A stretch of DNA of 35,938 nucleotides, from positions 1 to 35,938 of the forward strand of contig SGZE01000006.1 in NCBI GenBank assembly GCA_004214015.1, read 5' to 3'. Source of the stretch: Flavobacteriales bacterium (GTDB taxonomy: Bacteria > Bacteroidota > Bacteroidia > Flavobacteriales > Flavobacteriaceae). The notes below the pieces were generated by a model. It did no database searches and was not told where the DNA came from. It worked only from the letters and a program-made list of their open reading frames with translations. Below, piece by piece: positions 23,156-35,492 of this stretch; positions within the stretch are counted from its first letter, which is position 1; every line of letters starts with the position of its first letter. The translations under genes and the position numbers were made by a program.

Positions 23156-26146
23156 ATGAAAAGACTTTTTTTATTATTAATATTTTTTTCATTTAATCTA
23201 AATGCTCAAGATTATTTCATTGTAAATGACGGTGTAAAAACTAAGGATTATCAGTATAATGTCTTCACAAATGCTAATATTTATTCTAGCAATGGAATGA
23301 TTACTAATGGAACACTTATTGAAAAAGATGGTAAAATCATAGATATTGGTGTAAATCTAAATCTGCCAAATAATAGTGTAGTGTATGATCTTAAAGGACA
23401 ATATATCTATCCATCTTTTATTGAAACTCATTCTTCTTTTGGTGTAAAAAAACCTCAAAGGAAATCTTCTGGTAGAAGTTCTCAATATGAACCTTCAAGG
23501 AATGGTTATTACTGGAACGATCATATATTGAGTGATTACAACAGCTTTATAGATTATACTTATAATCAAAAAGAAGCAAAAGGGTATAGAGATATTGGAT
23601 TTGGTGTGGTAAATTCTCATAGAAATGATGGAATTCACAGGGGTACAAGTTTTGCAATTGGTTTAATAGATGGACAAAATGAATCTTATAGAGTTTTATC
23701 ACAAAAAACTGCTGAACACTATTCTTTTTCAAGGAGTTTAACTTCAGGGCAATCATATCCTTCTTCAACGATGGGAGCAATTGCATTAATTAGACAATTA
23801 CATTATGATTCAGATTGGTATTCTCAGGGTGAGTCAATTTCAAAAGATCTAGCTATTGAAGCTATTATAAAAAACAAAGAGCTGCCAAAGTTTTTTGATG
23901 CTAATGATAAATTAAATGTTTACAGAGCTGCCAAGCTTTCTAAAGAATTTAATTTAAATTTTATAATTAAGGGATCAGGAAAGGAATATGAGAATGTGAG
24001 AGAATTAAAGAAATTCTCAAATACTCTTATAATTCCTGTTAATTTTCCTAAGGCATTTGATGTATCTAACTCAAAGCTAAACGATAAACTAACAATTAAT
24101 CAATTAAGATACTGGAACCAGGCTCCTGCTAACCTTGGAATACTTGAAAAAAATGGTGTTACCTTTTCAATTACATCCTCTGATCTAAAAAATAAAAGAG
24201 AATTTTTAAGTAATATCAAGAAAGCTATTAAAAATGGACTAAGTGAAAAAGTAGCTCTTGATGCTTTAACAATTATCCCTGCAAGTTCAATTAATTTAGA
24301 TGATAAGATTGGAAAAATAGAGAAAGGCTATTATGCTAATCTTTTAATTACATCAGGTCCGATTTTTGGAGATAAAACTGTAATTAATGAGAATTGGGTT
24401 AAAGGTCAAAGACATATTATAAAAAATACTGATAAGGTTAATGTAGATGGAGATTATACAATTCAAATCAATGATAAGTCATATGAAATAAAGATTTCAA
24501 ATAGTCTAACAAAGCCTTCAACAAAAATCAAAAGAGACTCAACAGATATTAAATCAAAAGTATCACTAGTTGATGACTGGTTAAGTTTAACACTTTTTGA
24601 TAGCATTAATGAAAAACCTTCATTTGCACAAATTTCAACAAAAATAAGCTCTTCAACAAGTCTCTCAGGAACAGGTTCTGATTTTAATAATAATAGTTTT
24701 TCATTTACAGTTTCAAAAAAGAAAGTCGAAAATAATACAAATGCAAAAAAATCACCTAAGTCAAAATCTGACTCATCATTTGTATCAAATGTTACATTCC
24801 CAAATGTTGGATTTGGTTTAAAGTCTATACCAAATAGTCAATCCATTCATTTTAAAAATGCAACTCTATGGACTAATGAAAGCGATGGGATTATTGAAAA
24901 TTCTGATATTATAATCAATAACGGAAAAATTGTTGCAATTGGAAAAAATCTTGAAACACCAGCTGATTTCAAAGTAATTGATGCAACTAATAAACATATT
25001 ACATCAGGTATAATAGATGAGCATTCTCACATGGCAGCTTCAAGTATAAATGAGGGAGGACATAACTCATCTGCAGAAGTATCTATAATGGATGTTATAA
25101 ATCCTGATGATATTAATGTCTATAGGAATTTAGCTGGTGGAGTAACATCCGCTCAAATTCTTCATGGGTCTGCTAATCCAATAGGAGGGCAATCTGCAAT
25201 CATTAAACTTAAATGGGGGTCTGAAATTAATGATATGTATTTTGAAGGAGCTGCACCTTTTATAAAATTTGCATTAGGTGAAAATGTAAAACAATCAAAT
25301 TGGAGTGGCTCAAGATTTCCACAAACAAGGATGGGTGTTGAGCAAGTTTTTGTTGACCACTTTGATAGAGCAAAAGAATATGCAAAAACTTGGGAGGAAT
25401 ATAACTCTCTTAGTCCTAGACAAAAAAGGTCTGTTACAAAACCTAGATTTGATGATGAGTTAGAAACTTTGTGGGAAATATTAAGAGGTGACAGATTTGT
25501 ATCCAGTCACTCTTATGTTCAAAGTGAGATTAATATGCTGATGAAAGTTGCAGAAAAGTTTAACTTTAGAATTAATACCTTCACTCATATTTTAGAAGGA
25601 TATAAAGTTGCAGACAAAATGGCTGAACATGGTGTTGGAGGATCTACATTTTCTGATTGGTGGGGATATAAATATGAAGTAAATGATGCCATTCCATTTA
25701 ATGCTTCAATTATGCATAATGCTGGTGTTACAGTTGCATTAAATTCCGACAACTCTGAGCTTTCTAGAAGATTAAATTTAGAAGCAGCAAAGGCAGTAAA
25801 ATATGGAGATATTTCTGAAGAAGAAGCATGGAAATTTGTTACTTTAAATCCTGCAAAGTTACTTCATATAGATCATAAAGTTGGGAGCCTCAAAATTGGT
25901 AAAGATGCAGATATTGTAGTTTGGAGTGGTCATCCTATGTCACTTTTCACTAAGACAGAGCAGACATACATTGAGGGTGCCTTATATTTTGATCAAGACA
26001 ACCACCAACAAAAATTAAAAGAGATTAAGGATGAAAAATCTATATTGATTCAACAAATGCTTGGAGAAAACTTACCTGGAGTAAAACTTAGATTTCCGAA
26101 TCCAATGCCTCAAATAGAAGTTACATGTGAACACACTGAATTTTAA
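23156..26146 (+). CDS. secreted double amidohydrolase-fold protein
   Basis: A 996-residue protein with a signal peptide (MKRLFLLLIFFSFNLNAQ). It contains two amidohydrolase-like modules. The first, about 25-430, keeps the beta-sandwich and barrel pattern (YDLKGQYIYPSFIETHSSFG, ending in KIEKGYYANLLI) but lacks the HxH metal motif. The second, about 570-990, has DEHSH with His623 and His625, a later THILEG histidine, ALNSDNSEL with an aspartate and KIGKDADIVVWSGHP, so it should bind metal. A low-complexity Ser/Lys linker joins them. Likely a periplasmic hydrolase of a peptide-like or cyclic amide substrate, which is inference. The next gene, three bases on, is a related protein. Confidence 0.88.
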   Translation: MKRLFLLLIFFSFNLNAQDYFIVNDGVKTKDYQYNVFTNANIYSSNGMITNGTLIEKDGKIIDIGVNLNLPNNSVVYDLKGQYIYPSFIETHSSFGVKKPQRKSSGRSSQYEPSRNGYYWNDHILSDYNSFIDYTYNQKEAKGYRDIGFGVVNSHRNDGIHRGTSFAIGLIDGQNESYRVLSQKTAEHYSFSRSLTSGQSYPSSTMGAIALIRQLHYDSDWYSQGESISKDLAIEAIIKNKELPKFFDANDKLNVYRAAKLSKEFNLNFIIKGSGKEYENVRELKKFSNTLIIPVNFPKAFDVSNSKLNDKLTINQLRYWNQAPANLGILEKNGVTFSITSSDLKNKREFLSNIKKAIKNGLSEKVALDALTIIPASSINLDDKIGKIEKGYYANLLITSGPIFGDKTVINENWVKGQRHIIKNTDKVNVDGDYTIQINDKSYEIKISNSLTKPSTKIKRDSTDIKSKVSLVDDWLSLTLFDSINEKPSFAQISTKISSSTSLSGTGSDFNNNSFSFTVSKKKVENNTNAKKSPKSKSDSSFVSNVTFPNVGFGLKSIPNSQSIHFKNATLWTNESDGIIENSDIIINNGKIVAIGKNLETPADFKVIDATNKHITSGIIDEHSHMAASSINEGGHNSSAEVSIMDVINPDDINVYRNLAGGVTSAQILHGSANPIGGQSAIIKLKWGSEINDMYFEGAAPFIKFALGENVKQSNWSGSRFPQTRMGVEQVFVDHFDRAKEYAKTWEEYNSLSPRQKRSVTKPRFDDELETLWEILRGDRFVSSHSYVQSEINMLMKVAEKFNFRINTFTHILEGYKVADKMAEHGVGGSTFSDWWGYKYEVNDAIPFNASIMHNAGVTVALNSDNSELSRRLNLEAAKAVKYGDISEEEAWKFVTLNPAKLLHIDHKVGSLKIGKDADIVVWSGHPMSLFTKTEQTYIEGALYFDQDNHQQKLKEIKDEKSILIQQMLGENLPGVKLRFPNPMPQIEVTCEHTEF

Positions 26147-26149
26147 ATT

Positions 26150-27481
26150 ATGAAAAAAATTATTTTATTAAACGTTTTATTTTTAAATCTGATTTTTTCT
26201 CAGCAGACTCCTGCTCCTACTCAAGATAAATCAGTATTAATCTTTGGAGGGATAACTCACGTTGGAGACGGACAAATAATTAATAATAGTGTCATTGGAT
26301 TCACAGACGGTAAAATTGATTTAATTGCTTCTTCTGAAGAGAATTGGACAGACAAACTACTCAATATGTTTTCTGATTCTAATAATAAAAAATACGATAC
26401 TATAATTGATGCTTCTAACCAACATATTTATCCAGGAATAATTGCATTAAACTCAAATTTAGGTCTTGTAGAAGTAGACGCTGTAAGAGCATCCGTTGAT
26501 GATGATGAAGCTGGTACTTATCTTCCTGAGGTTAGATCGATTATTGCTTATAATGCAGAATCAAAAGCAGTTGAAAGTATGCGTCCTAATGGTGTTCTTG
26601 TTGCACAAATTGCCCCTAACGGTGGAGTTATTTCAGGAAGTTCATCAGTTGTTCAACTAGATGCTTGGAATTGGGAAGATGCAGTCATTAAATATGATCA
26701 GGGTTTACACATAAATTGGCCAAGTCCATATACCTTCGGAAGATGGTGGCTTGGAGAGGAAAGAGGCCTAAAAGCAAATAACAACTACAATAAACAGGTT
26801 AATGATCTAAAAGAATTTTTTGATAAGTCTAAGGCTAATATGAATTTAGATAAATCTATGAACCTTAAGAGCAGATCAATGAAAGCAATTTTTGAAGGAG
26901 AATCTACAGTATATTTATATGCTGATGATGAAAAAGAAATTGTAGATGGAGTTTTATTTTTAAAAAAAATTGGTATAAATAAAATAGTCATAGTTGGTGC
27001 TTCAGAAGCAAAGAATCAACTAGATTTTATTAAAGAAAATGATATTCCAGTAGTTGTAAAACAACCATATAGATTTCCTCAGTCTGTTGATTCAGATCCA
27101 AGAGAGACTTTTATGCTTGCCAAAAAAATGATTGATAAAGGAATACTTGTAAGTATAGATCCGTCTGGAGCACCTCAATCTAGAGTGTCTATTCGAAACT
27201 TACCTTTCTATGCTGGAAGTTTTTCAAGTTATGGAATTGATAAAGAAGCAGCCTTATCAATGATAACTCTTAATCCTGCAAAGATGTTAGGAATTGATAG
27301 TGAGTTTGGAACAATAGAAATTGGTAAGAGTGCTACCCTGTTTATATCAAAAGGTGACGCTCTAGATATTATTTCAAACAATGTAACTCACGCTTTTATA
27401 TCAGGAAGAAATATTAGTTTAGAAACTCACCAAACTAGATTATGGAGAAGGTATTCTAATAAATATTCAAATTCTCAATAA
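26150..27481 (+). CDS. secreted amidohydrolase-like protein lacking HxH
   Basis: A 443-residue protein with a signal peptide (MKKIILLNVLFLNLIFSQQ). It has the amidohydrolase-fold frame: FGGITHVGDGQIINNSVI at the start, YPGIIALNSNLGL where the HxH motif should be, and MITLNPAKMLGIDSEFGTIEIGKSATL at the end. The metal histidines are missing, so it is probably a non-catalytic partner, perhaps of the 996-residue protein upstream. VEVDAVRAS and RWWLGEERG are further conserved-looking stretches. Pairs of this kind are common in Bacteroidota as I recall. Cotranscription is supported by the three-base gap. Confidence 0.85.
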   Translation: MKKIILLNVLFLNLIFSQQTPAPTQDKSVLIFGGITHVGDGQIINNSVIGFTDGKIDLIASSEENWTDKLLNMFSDSNNKKYDTIIDASNQHIYPGIIALNSNLGLVEVDAVRASVDDDEAGTYLPEVRSIIAYNAESKAVESMRPNGVLVAQIAPNGGVISGSSSVVQLDAWNWEDAVIKYDQGLHINWPSPYTFGRWWLGEERGLKANNNYNKQVNDLKEFFDKSKANMNLDKSMNLKSRSMKAIFEGESTVYLYADDEKEIVDGVLFLKKIGINKIVIVGASEAKNQLDFIKENDIPVVVKQPYRFPQSVDSDPRETFMLAKKMIDKGILVSIDPSGAPQSRVSIRNLPFYAGSFSSYGIDKEAALSMITLNPAKMLGIDSEFGTIEIGKSATLFISKGDALDIISNNVTHAFISGRNISLETHQTRLWRRYSNKYSNSQ

Positions 27482-27540
27482 TAATAACACTTTCAATCCA
27501 TAATTATTATTTGTAAATTTAAATAACTTAAAATTTACAA

Positions 27541-29742
27541 GTGTTAGTTGAGAATCAAATATTACCAAAGGAAATATCTATTCTTTATGATGATCTAATT
27601 GATAGTTCTTATCAAAAAATATCATCTAAAGAAAAAAAGATAATTTATCAATCACTTGTAATTGCTTACAATAGTCATGATGGCCAAAAAAGAAAATCCG
27701 GAGAACCCTACGTTCACCACCCTATTGAAGTAGCTAAAATTGTTGCAAAAGATATTGGACTAGATTATATTTCAATAGCTTCAGCTCTTCTTCATGATGT
27801 TGTTGAAGATACTGATATAACTCTGAACGATTTAAATCAAAGTGTTGGGGAAGAAATTTCAAAAATTGTAGATGGTCTTACAAAAATTTCCACTTTAAAA
27901 AAGAATGAAGATTATTCCGTTCAAGCTGAGAACTATCGAAAAATGCTTCTTACTCTGCATAATGATATAAGAGTTATACTAATTAAGATTGCTGATAGAC
28001 TTCATAACATGAGAACAATTGAATTTCTTTCTAAGGCTAAGCAAGATCAAATGGCCTCAGAATCAATCTATATTTATGCACCATTAGCTCATCGCGTAGG
28101 TTTATATAATATCAAGAATGAGCTTGAAGATATTAGTTTAAAGATTCTGGATAAACAAAAGTATAATCAAATTAAAAATAAGATTGATAAAGAATTTGTA
28201 GATCAGGAAAAATATGTTGAATCATTTCAAAACTTTATTAGTAAAAATCTAGATGATCAAAAAATTAAATATTCAATTTTAGGAAGAAATAAGTCCATCT
28301 ACTCTATTCACAATAAAATTCAGAATAAGAATATTTCTTTTGATGAGGTATATGACCGTTTTGCAATTAGAATTATTTATAAATCACTTCCAAAGAATGA
28401 AAAATTTGTTGCCTGGAAAATTTATTCAATAATAACTGATCATTTTACTCCAAATCCAACTAGATTAAGAGATTGGATTACTCTACCAAAGACAAATGGA
28501 TATGAAGCACTTCACCTTACTGTTGTTGGCCCAAAGAATAAATGGATAGAAATTCAGATTAGGTCAGAGAGAATGAACGAAATAGCAGAAAAAGGATATG
28601 CAGCTCACTTTGGGTATAAACATAAAGAATCTAAAAAAAGTGAAGTTGACCTTTGGTTGAACAAGCTTCAAGATGTATTAAATCATGACAATGAACATGC
28701 AATTGATTTTGTTGAAGATTTTAAACTTAGTTTCTACTCTAAAGAAATATATGTATTTACTCCAAATGGAGATTTAAAATCTTTAAAAAGCGGATCAACT
28801 GCTCTTGACTTTGCGTTTCATGTACATACAGACATTGGTATTAAAACTAGAGGTGCAAAAGTTAATGGCAAAATAGTTCCTTTAAGCCGTATTCTTAAAA
28901 GTGGTGATCAAGTTGACATTATTACATCTGAAAATGTAAAGCCAAATGTAAACTGGTTAGAATTTGTTGAAACTTCAAAAGCAAAATCCAAAATAAAATC
29001 TTCTTTAAACGAAGAGAAAAAGAGAATATCTGTTGATGGTAAAGAAATACTAGAAAGAAAACTTAAACAATTAAAAATAAAGCTTGATGATAAAGTTTCA
29101 GGACAGATGATGAAGTTTTTTAATATTAATGCTAGTAATGATCTTTTTTTTAAAATAGGGAATGGATCAATAGATAATAAACAAATTAAAAGTTTTGCGA
29201 ACGACTATAATAGCTACTTAGGATTTTTTAGAAGAAGAATTGGTTCTAATGATACAAAAATTGATAAAATTTCAGACTCAGAAAACCTAATAAAGTTTGA
29301 CAAATTAGTGTTTGGTAAAGAGAGTGAGATGCTAAAATATTCAATTGCCAATTGTTGCAATCCAATAGCTGGAGATAAAGTTTTTGGTTTTGTGTCAGTG
29401 AAAGAAGGAGTAAAAGTTCATAAAAAGGATTGTCCAAATTCAATTTCATTAAGATCTAATTATGCATATAGAATAATTTCAGCAAATTGGATAGATTCTG
29501 AAAATCATGAGTTTAACGCTAAAATTGAACTTAGTGGAATTGACAACATAGGGTTGATAAATAGTATTACTTCACTTATATCTAATTCTATGAATGTTAA
29601 TATGAATAAAATTTCATTTGAAACAAACGACGGAACATTCTCAGGTTTAATAAGTGTAGAAGTAAAAAATAAAGTAATTTTAAATAAACTATTAAAAAAA
29701 CTTACTTCAATTGATGGAATTGAAAAGGTATCTAGAAAATAA
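27541..29742 (+). CDS. bifunctional RelA/SpoT-type (p)ppGpp synthetase/hydrolase
   Basis: A 733-residue protein with a GTG start at 27541. The HD hydrolase domain is intact: VHHP (His60), LLHDVVEDTD (His85, Asp86, Glu89, Asp90) and ADRLHNMRT. The synthetase domain shows GRNKSIYSIHNKI, YDRFAIRIIY, LPKTNGYEALHLTVVG and EIQIRSERMNEIAEKGYAAH, with the catalytic acidic residues present. A TGS domain (YVFTPNGDLKSLKSGSTALDFAF) and a C-terminal ACT domain (GIDNIGLINSITSLIS) follow. It sets the stringent-response alarmone level. It leads the run spoT-fur-purA-ostA, with a five-base gap to fur. Confidence 0.95.
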   Translation: MLVENQILPKEISILYDDLIDSSYQKISSKEKKIIYQSLVIAYNSHDGQKRKSGEPYVHHPIEVAKIVAKDIGLDYISIASALLHDVVEDTDITLNDLNQSVGEEISKIVDGLTKISTLKKNEDYSVQAENYRKMLLTLHNDIRVILIKIADRLHNMRTIEFLSKAKQDQMASESIYIYAPLAHRVGLYNIKNELEDISLKILDKQKYNQIKNKIDKEFVDQEKYVESFQNFISKNLDDQKIKYSILGRNKSIYSIHNKIQNKNISFDEVYDRFAIRIIYKSLPKNEKFVAWKIYSIITDHFTPNPTRLRDWITLPKTNGYEALHLTVVGPKNKWIEIQIRSERMNEIAEKGYAAHFGYKHKESKKSEVDLWLNKLQDVLNHDNEHAIDFVEDFKLSFYSKEIYVFTPNGDLKSLKSGSTALDFAFHVHTDIGIKTRGAKVNGKIVPLSRILKSGDQVDIITSENVKPNVNWLEFVETSKAKSKIKSSLNEEKKRISVDGKEILERKLKQLKIKLDDKVSGQMMKFFNINASNDLFFKIGNGSIDNKQIKSFANDYNSYLGFFRRRIGSNDTKIDKISDSENLIKFDKLVFGKESEMLKYSIANCCNPIAGDKVFGFVSVKEGVKVHKKDCPNSISLRSNYAYRIISANWIDSENHEFNAKIELSGIDNIGLINSITSLISNSMNVNMNKISFETNDGTFSGLISVEVKNKVILNKLLKKLTSIDGIEKVSRK

Positions 29743-29747
29743 CTAAT

Positions 29748-30203
29748 ATGATTTTCAAAAAGAAAAAGAACAATGATGAGGTTATAGATGTTTTTACAAA
29801 ATTTCTCAACCACCACAATCATAGAAAAACTCCTGAAAGATTTAGTATTCTTAATGAAGTTTATTCAATTGATGGTCATTTTGACATTGATTCATTATAT
29901 GAAAAAATGAATAAAAAAAACTACAGAGTAAGCAGAGCAACTCTATATAATACAATTGAATTATTGCTTGAAAGTGGTCTTGTTAGGAAACATCAATTTG
30001 GTGAATCTTTTTCTCAATATGAAAAATGTTATTTTAACAATCAACATGATCATATAATTATTACCGACACAGGAGAAGTAAAAGAATTTTGTGATCCAAG
30101 AATTCAATCAATTAAAAATGATATTGAGAAAATTTTTAATGTTGATATTGAGGATCATTCACTATATTTATACGCTACAAGCAAAAAGAAAAAAAATAGA
30201 TAA
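29748..30203 (+). CDS. Fur-family metal-dependent repressor
   Basis: A 151-residue protein. The N-terminal winged helix reads RKTPERFSILNEVYS (27-40) and RVSRATLYNTIELLLESGLV. The C-terminal domain has NQHDHIIITDTGEVKEFCDPRI (in parts: His100, Asp101, His102). It senses Fe(II) or another divalent metal and represses uptake genes. The two cysteines of the structural zinc CxxC in E. coli Fur are Ile105 and Thr108 here; only Cys115 and Cys94 remain. The subtype (Fur, Zur or PerR) cannot be settled from sequence alone. It lies between spoT and purA, a typical flavobacterial place. Confidence 0.88.
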   Translation: MIFKKKKNNDEVIDVFTKFLNHHNHRKTPERFSILNEVYSIDGHFDIDSLYEKMNKKNYRVSRATLYNTIELLLESGLVRKHQFGESFSQYEKCYFNNQHDHIIITDTGEVKEFCDPRIQSIKNDIEKIFNVDIEDHSLYLYATSKKKKNR

Positions 30204-33088
<2,885 letters not shown>

Positions 33089-33176
33089 ACTAAGATGTTA
33101 ACTATTTTGTTGAAAATAATTTTTGGTTAAATTAATAAGCACTCAATAGATGACTAATTTAGAATAAAAATTCTCA

Positions 33177-34532
33177 TTGAGTAACACTGGAAATTCACTT
33201 TCAAAATTTGAGGAAATGTTAAAGACAAATACTGTCTTTTACTTTGACTCATCAGATTTCATTACTATCTCTCACCATTACATTGATCAGGCAAATTTTT
33301 CATTGGCTGATAAAGCTATCAAAATGGGTTTAGATCAACACCCAAATAACATTGATTTAATGTTGTTGAACTCTGAATTACTTATCTTCAACTCTAAATA
33401 TAAAGAGGCATATAAAATTTTAAATTTTGTTGAAGAAATAGATCCAGAAAATAGAGAGGTTTACCTTCAGAAAGCTACAATTTATTCAAAAAACAACTTG
33501 AGTGAAGAAGCTATAGATATTCTAAAAAGAGCACTTACTTTTATAGACGACAAAATAGAAATATGGAATATGATTGCTATGGAGTTTCTTCTTCTTGAAG
33601 ATTTTGAGTCAGCAATTCCATTTTTCAAAAAATGTCTCGACTCTGATGAAGAGGATTATCAATCACTCTATAATCTTATTTTTTGTTACGAAAATCTAGG
33701 AATGATTGACGAATCTATAAACGAATTAAGTTCTGTGTTAGAAAAGAGACCTTATTCTAAAATAGCTTGGCATCAAATTGGTAAAATATATAATAAACAA
33801 GGTAAATTTAAAGAATCTATCTCTGCGTTTGATTTTGCAATTATTTCTGACGATCAATTTGTTTCTGCTTATATTGAAAAAGCTAAAGTTTTAGAAAAAG
33901 TTGGAAGGATTAATGAAGCTCTTGAAAATTTTAGGCTTTCTATTGAGCTAAGTGAACCAAATTCTTATATCTATTTTAGAATTGCAAAATGTTATAAGAA
34001 GATAAATAACAAAAAATTATTTTTAGAGTATATTAAAAACTCAGTTAGGGAAGAGCCAGGAAATGAAAAAGCATGGATATATTTAATAAAATACTACTTA
34101 AAGAATAATAATCTTAGACAAGCTAAATATCTAGCTTCAAAAGCATTGAACAATAATCATAACAGCATTAAAATCATCGAATTGAATGCGATAATTTACA
34201 GAGATACAGGAGATATTTCAGAAGCAATTAAATTTTATAATCAAATTATTGAATTTAAAGAAAATTTATCATGGAAAATATGGAAGGGATTATTAAGATG
34301 TTTGATTGATAATAAAGAATGGTCAGAACTTTTAAGGATAAGCTTAAGAGCTAAAAAGCACTATCCAAACAAAGCGTTTTTAGATTTTACTATTAGTGGT
34401 TGTCTGTTAAAAAATGGTAAATTAAATGAAGCAATTTATTTTTATCAAAGTGGAAAAAAAACTTGTCAAGTTCCTGAAAAACTAATTGAGTCATTTCCAG
34501 AATTCACTGAAAATAAGACATTACTTGTCTGA
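33177..34532 (+). CDS. cytoplasmic TPR-repeat protein
   Basis: A 451-residue protein built almost entirely of tetratricopeptide repeats (for example EAIDILKRALTFIDDKIEIW, NLIFCYENLGMIDESINEL, IGKIYNKQGKFKESISAFDF). The TTG start at 33177 is chosen because an in-frame TAA lies at 33165 and the conserved-looking start SKFEEMLKTNTVFYFDSSDF precedes the first ATG-only alternatives. No signal peptide or membrane span is seen. TPR proteins usually act as scaffolds; the partner is unknown. The preceding 88 bases hold a weak AT-only inverted repeat near 33099-33130. DUF368 follows after 18 bases. Confidence 0.82.
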   Translation: MSNTGNSLSKFEEMLKTNTVFYFDSSDFITISHHYIDQANFSLADKAIKMGLDQHPNNIDLMLLNSELLIFNSKYKEAYKILNFVEEIDPENREVYLQKATIYSKNNLSEEAIDILKRALTFIDDKIEIWNMIAMEFLLLEDFESAIPFFKKCLDSDEEDYQSLYNLIFCYENLGMIDESINELSSVLEKRPYSKIAWHQIGKIYNKQGKFKESISAFDFAIISDDQFVSAYIEKAKVLEKVGRINEALENFRLSIELSEPNSYIYFRIAKCYKKINNKKLFLEYIKNSVREEPGNEKAWIYLIKYYLKNNNLRQAKYLASKALNNNHNSIKIIELNAIIYRDTGDISEAIKFYNQIIEFKENLSWKIWKGLLRCLIDNKEWSELLRISLRAKKHYPNKAFLDFTISGCLLKNGKLNEAIYFYQSGKKTCQVPEKLIESFPEFTENKTLLV

Positions 34533-34550
34533 TTTTTTATAAATTATAAA

Positions 34551-35492
34551 ATGCTAAATAATTATCTTATTCTTTTTATTAAAGGTCTTGCAATGGGTGC
34601 GGTTAATAAAATTCCTGGTGTTTCTGGAGGAACTGTAGCTTTTGTAACAGGAATATATGAAGATTTAATAAACTCTATTAAAAAAATTAATTTCTATTCA
34701 TTTAAGATTTTATTTACTAAAGGATTTAAAGCTTTTTATATAGAAGTTAATGGCAAATTTTTGACTATTCTTTTTTCTGGTGTAATTGCAAGTTTTTTTT
34801 CAGTATCTCTGGTATTAGATAAGCTAATTAGAGATTATGAAATCTATGTATTCGGAATGTTTTTTGGAATGATATTAGGATCATTTTATGTAATATATTA
34901 TCAGTTAGAAAAAATTAATGTTAAAACTTTTGTAGGAATAATAATAGGCTTAACTATTGGTTTATTAATAAGTTTTGCAGATAATCTAGAGGTGGCAAAC
35001 TCAAGTTTAATAATCTTCTTTTCAGGAATGATAGCCATATCAGGAATGATATTACCGGGATTATCTGGATCTTACCTATTACTTCTTATGGGTAACTATA
35101 CATTAATAATGGTAGATTCCGTAAATGCTCTTTATTATACATTAACAGAGATAATTTCACTGAATTTTGAATTCATTAATGATCCCGAAAGACTATATCT
35201 TCTTAAAGTTTTAGTTCTATTCACTGTTGGGTCCATATCAGGTTTGGTGTTTTTTTCAAATATATTAAGCTCACTATTAAAAAATCATAAATCCATTACA
35301 ATATCAATAATAGTAGGTTTTATAGCAGGATCACTTTTAGGTGTTTGGCCCTGGAAAAATGAAGACATATATGGTAATGTGTCTTTGTTTATTCCCGATT
35401 TTACAACTACTGAAACATGGACAACTTTATTTTTTCTTTTTATTGGTATTTTGTTTGTAGTTTTATTAGAAAGACTGGCACATAAGCATTGA
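34551..35492 (+). CDS. DUF368 polytopic membrane protein, likely undecaprenyl-phosphate flippase
   Basis: A 313-residue inner-membrane protein with about eight hydrophobic spans. The start region GLAMGAVNKIPGVSGGTVAFVTG and the internal SGMILPGLSGSYLLLLMGNY form the inverted pair of glycine/proline-rich re-entrant segments typical of DUF368. Family members (PopT) have been shown in other bacteria to recycle undecaprenyl phosphate across the membrane for peptidoglycan and O-antigen synthesis. It ends with TGA overlapped by the aroE TTG start. Confidence 0.88.
   Translation: MLNNYLILFIKGLAMGAVNKIPGVSGGTVAFVTGIYEDLINSIKKINFYSFKILFTKGFKAFYIEVNGKFLTILFSGVIASFFSVSLVLDKLIRDYEIYVFGMFFGMILGSFYVIYYQLEKINVKTFVGIIIGLTIGLLISFADNLEVANSSLIIFFSGMIAISGMILPGLSGSYLLLLMGNYTLIMVDSVNALYYTLTEIISLNFEFINDPERLYLLKVLVLFTVGSISGLVFFSNILSSLLKNHKSITISIIVGFIAGSLLGVWPWKNEDIYGNVSLFIPDFTTTETWTTLFFLFIGILFVVLLERLAHKH

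Noticed and set aside
29505-29822. Hydrophobic minus-strand frame across the spoT/fur junction
   Set aside because: It is antisense to the ACT domain and Fur start. Its hydrophobicity reflects antisense reading of lysine- and asparagine-rich codons.
33099-33130. Inverted repeat after the OstA gene as terminator
   Set aside because: The paired bases are nearly all A/T with an internal bulge, which is weak in such an AT-rich sequence.
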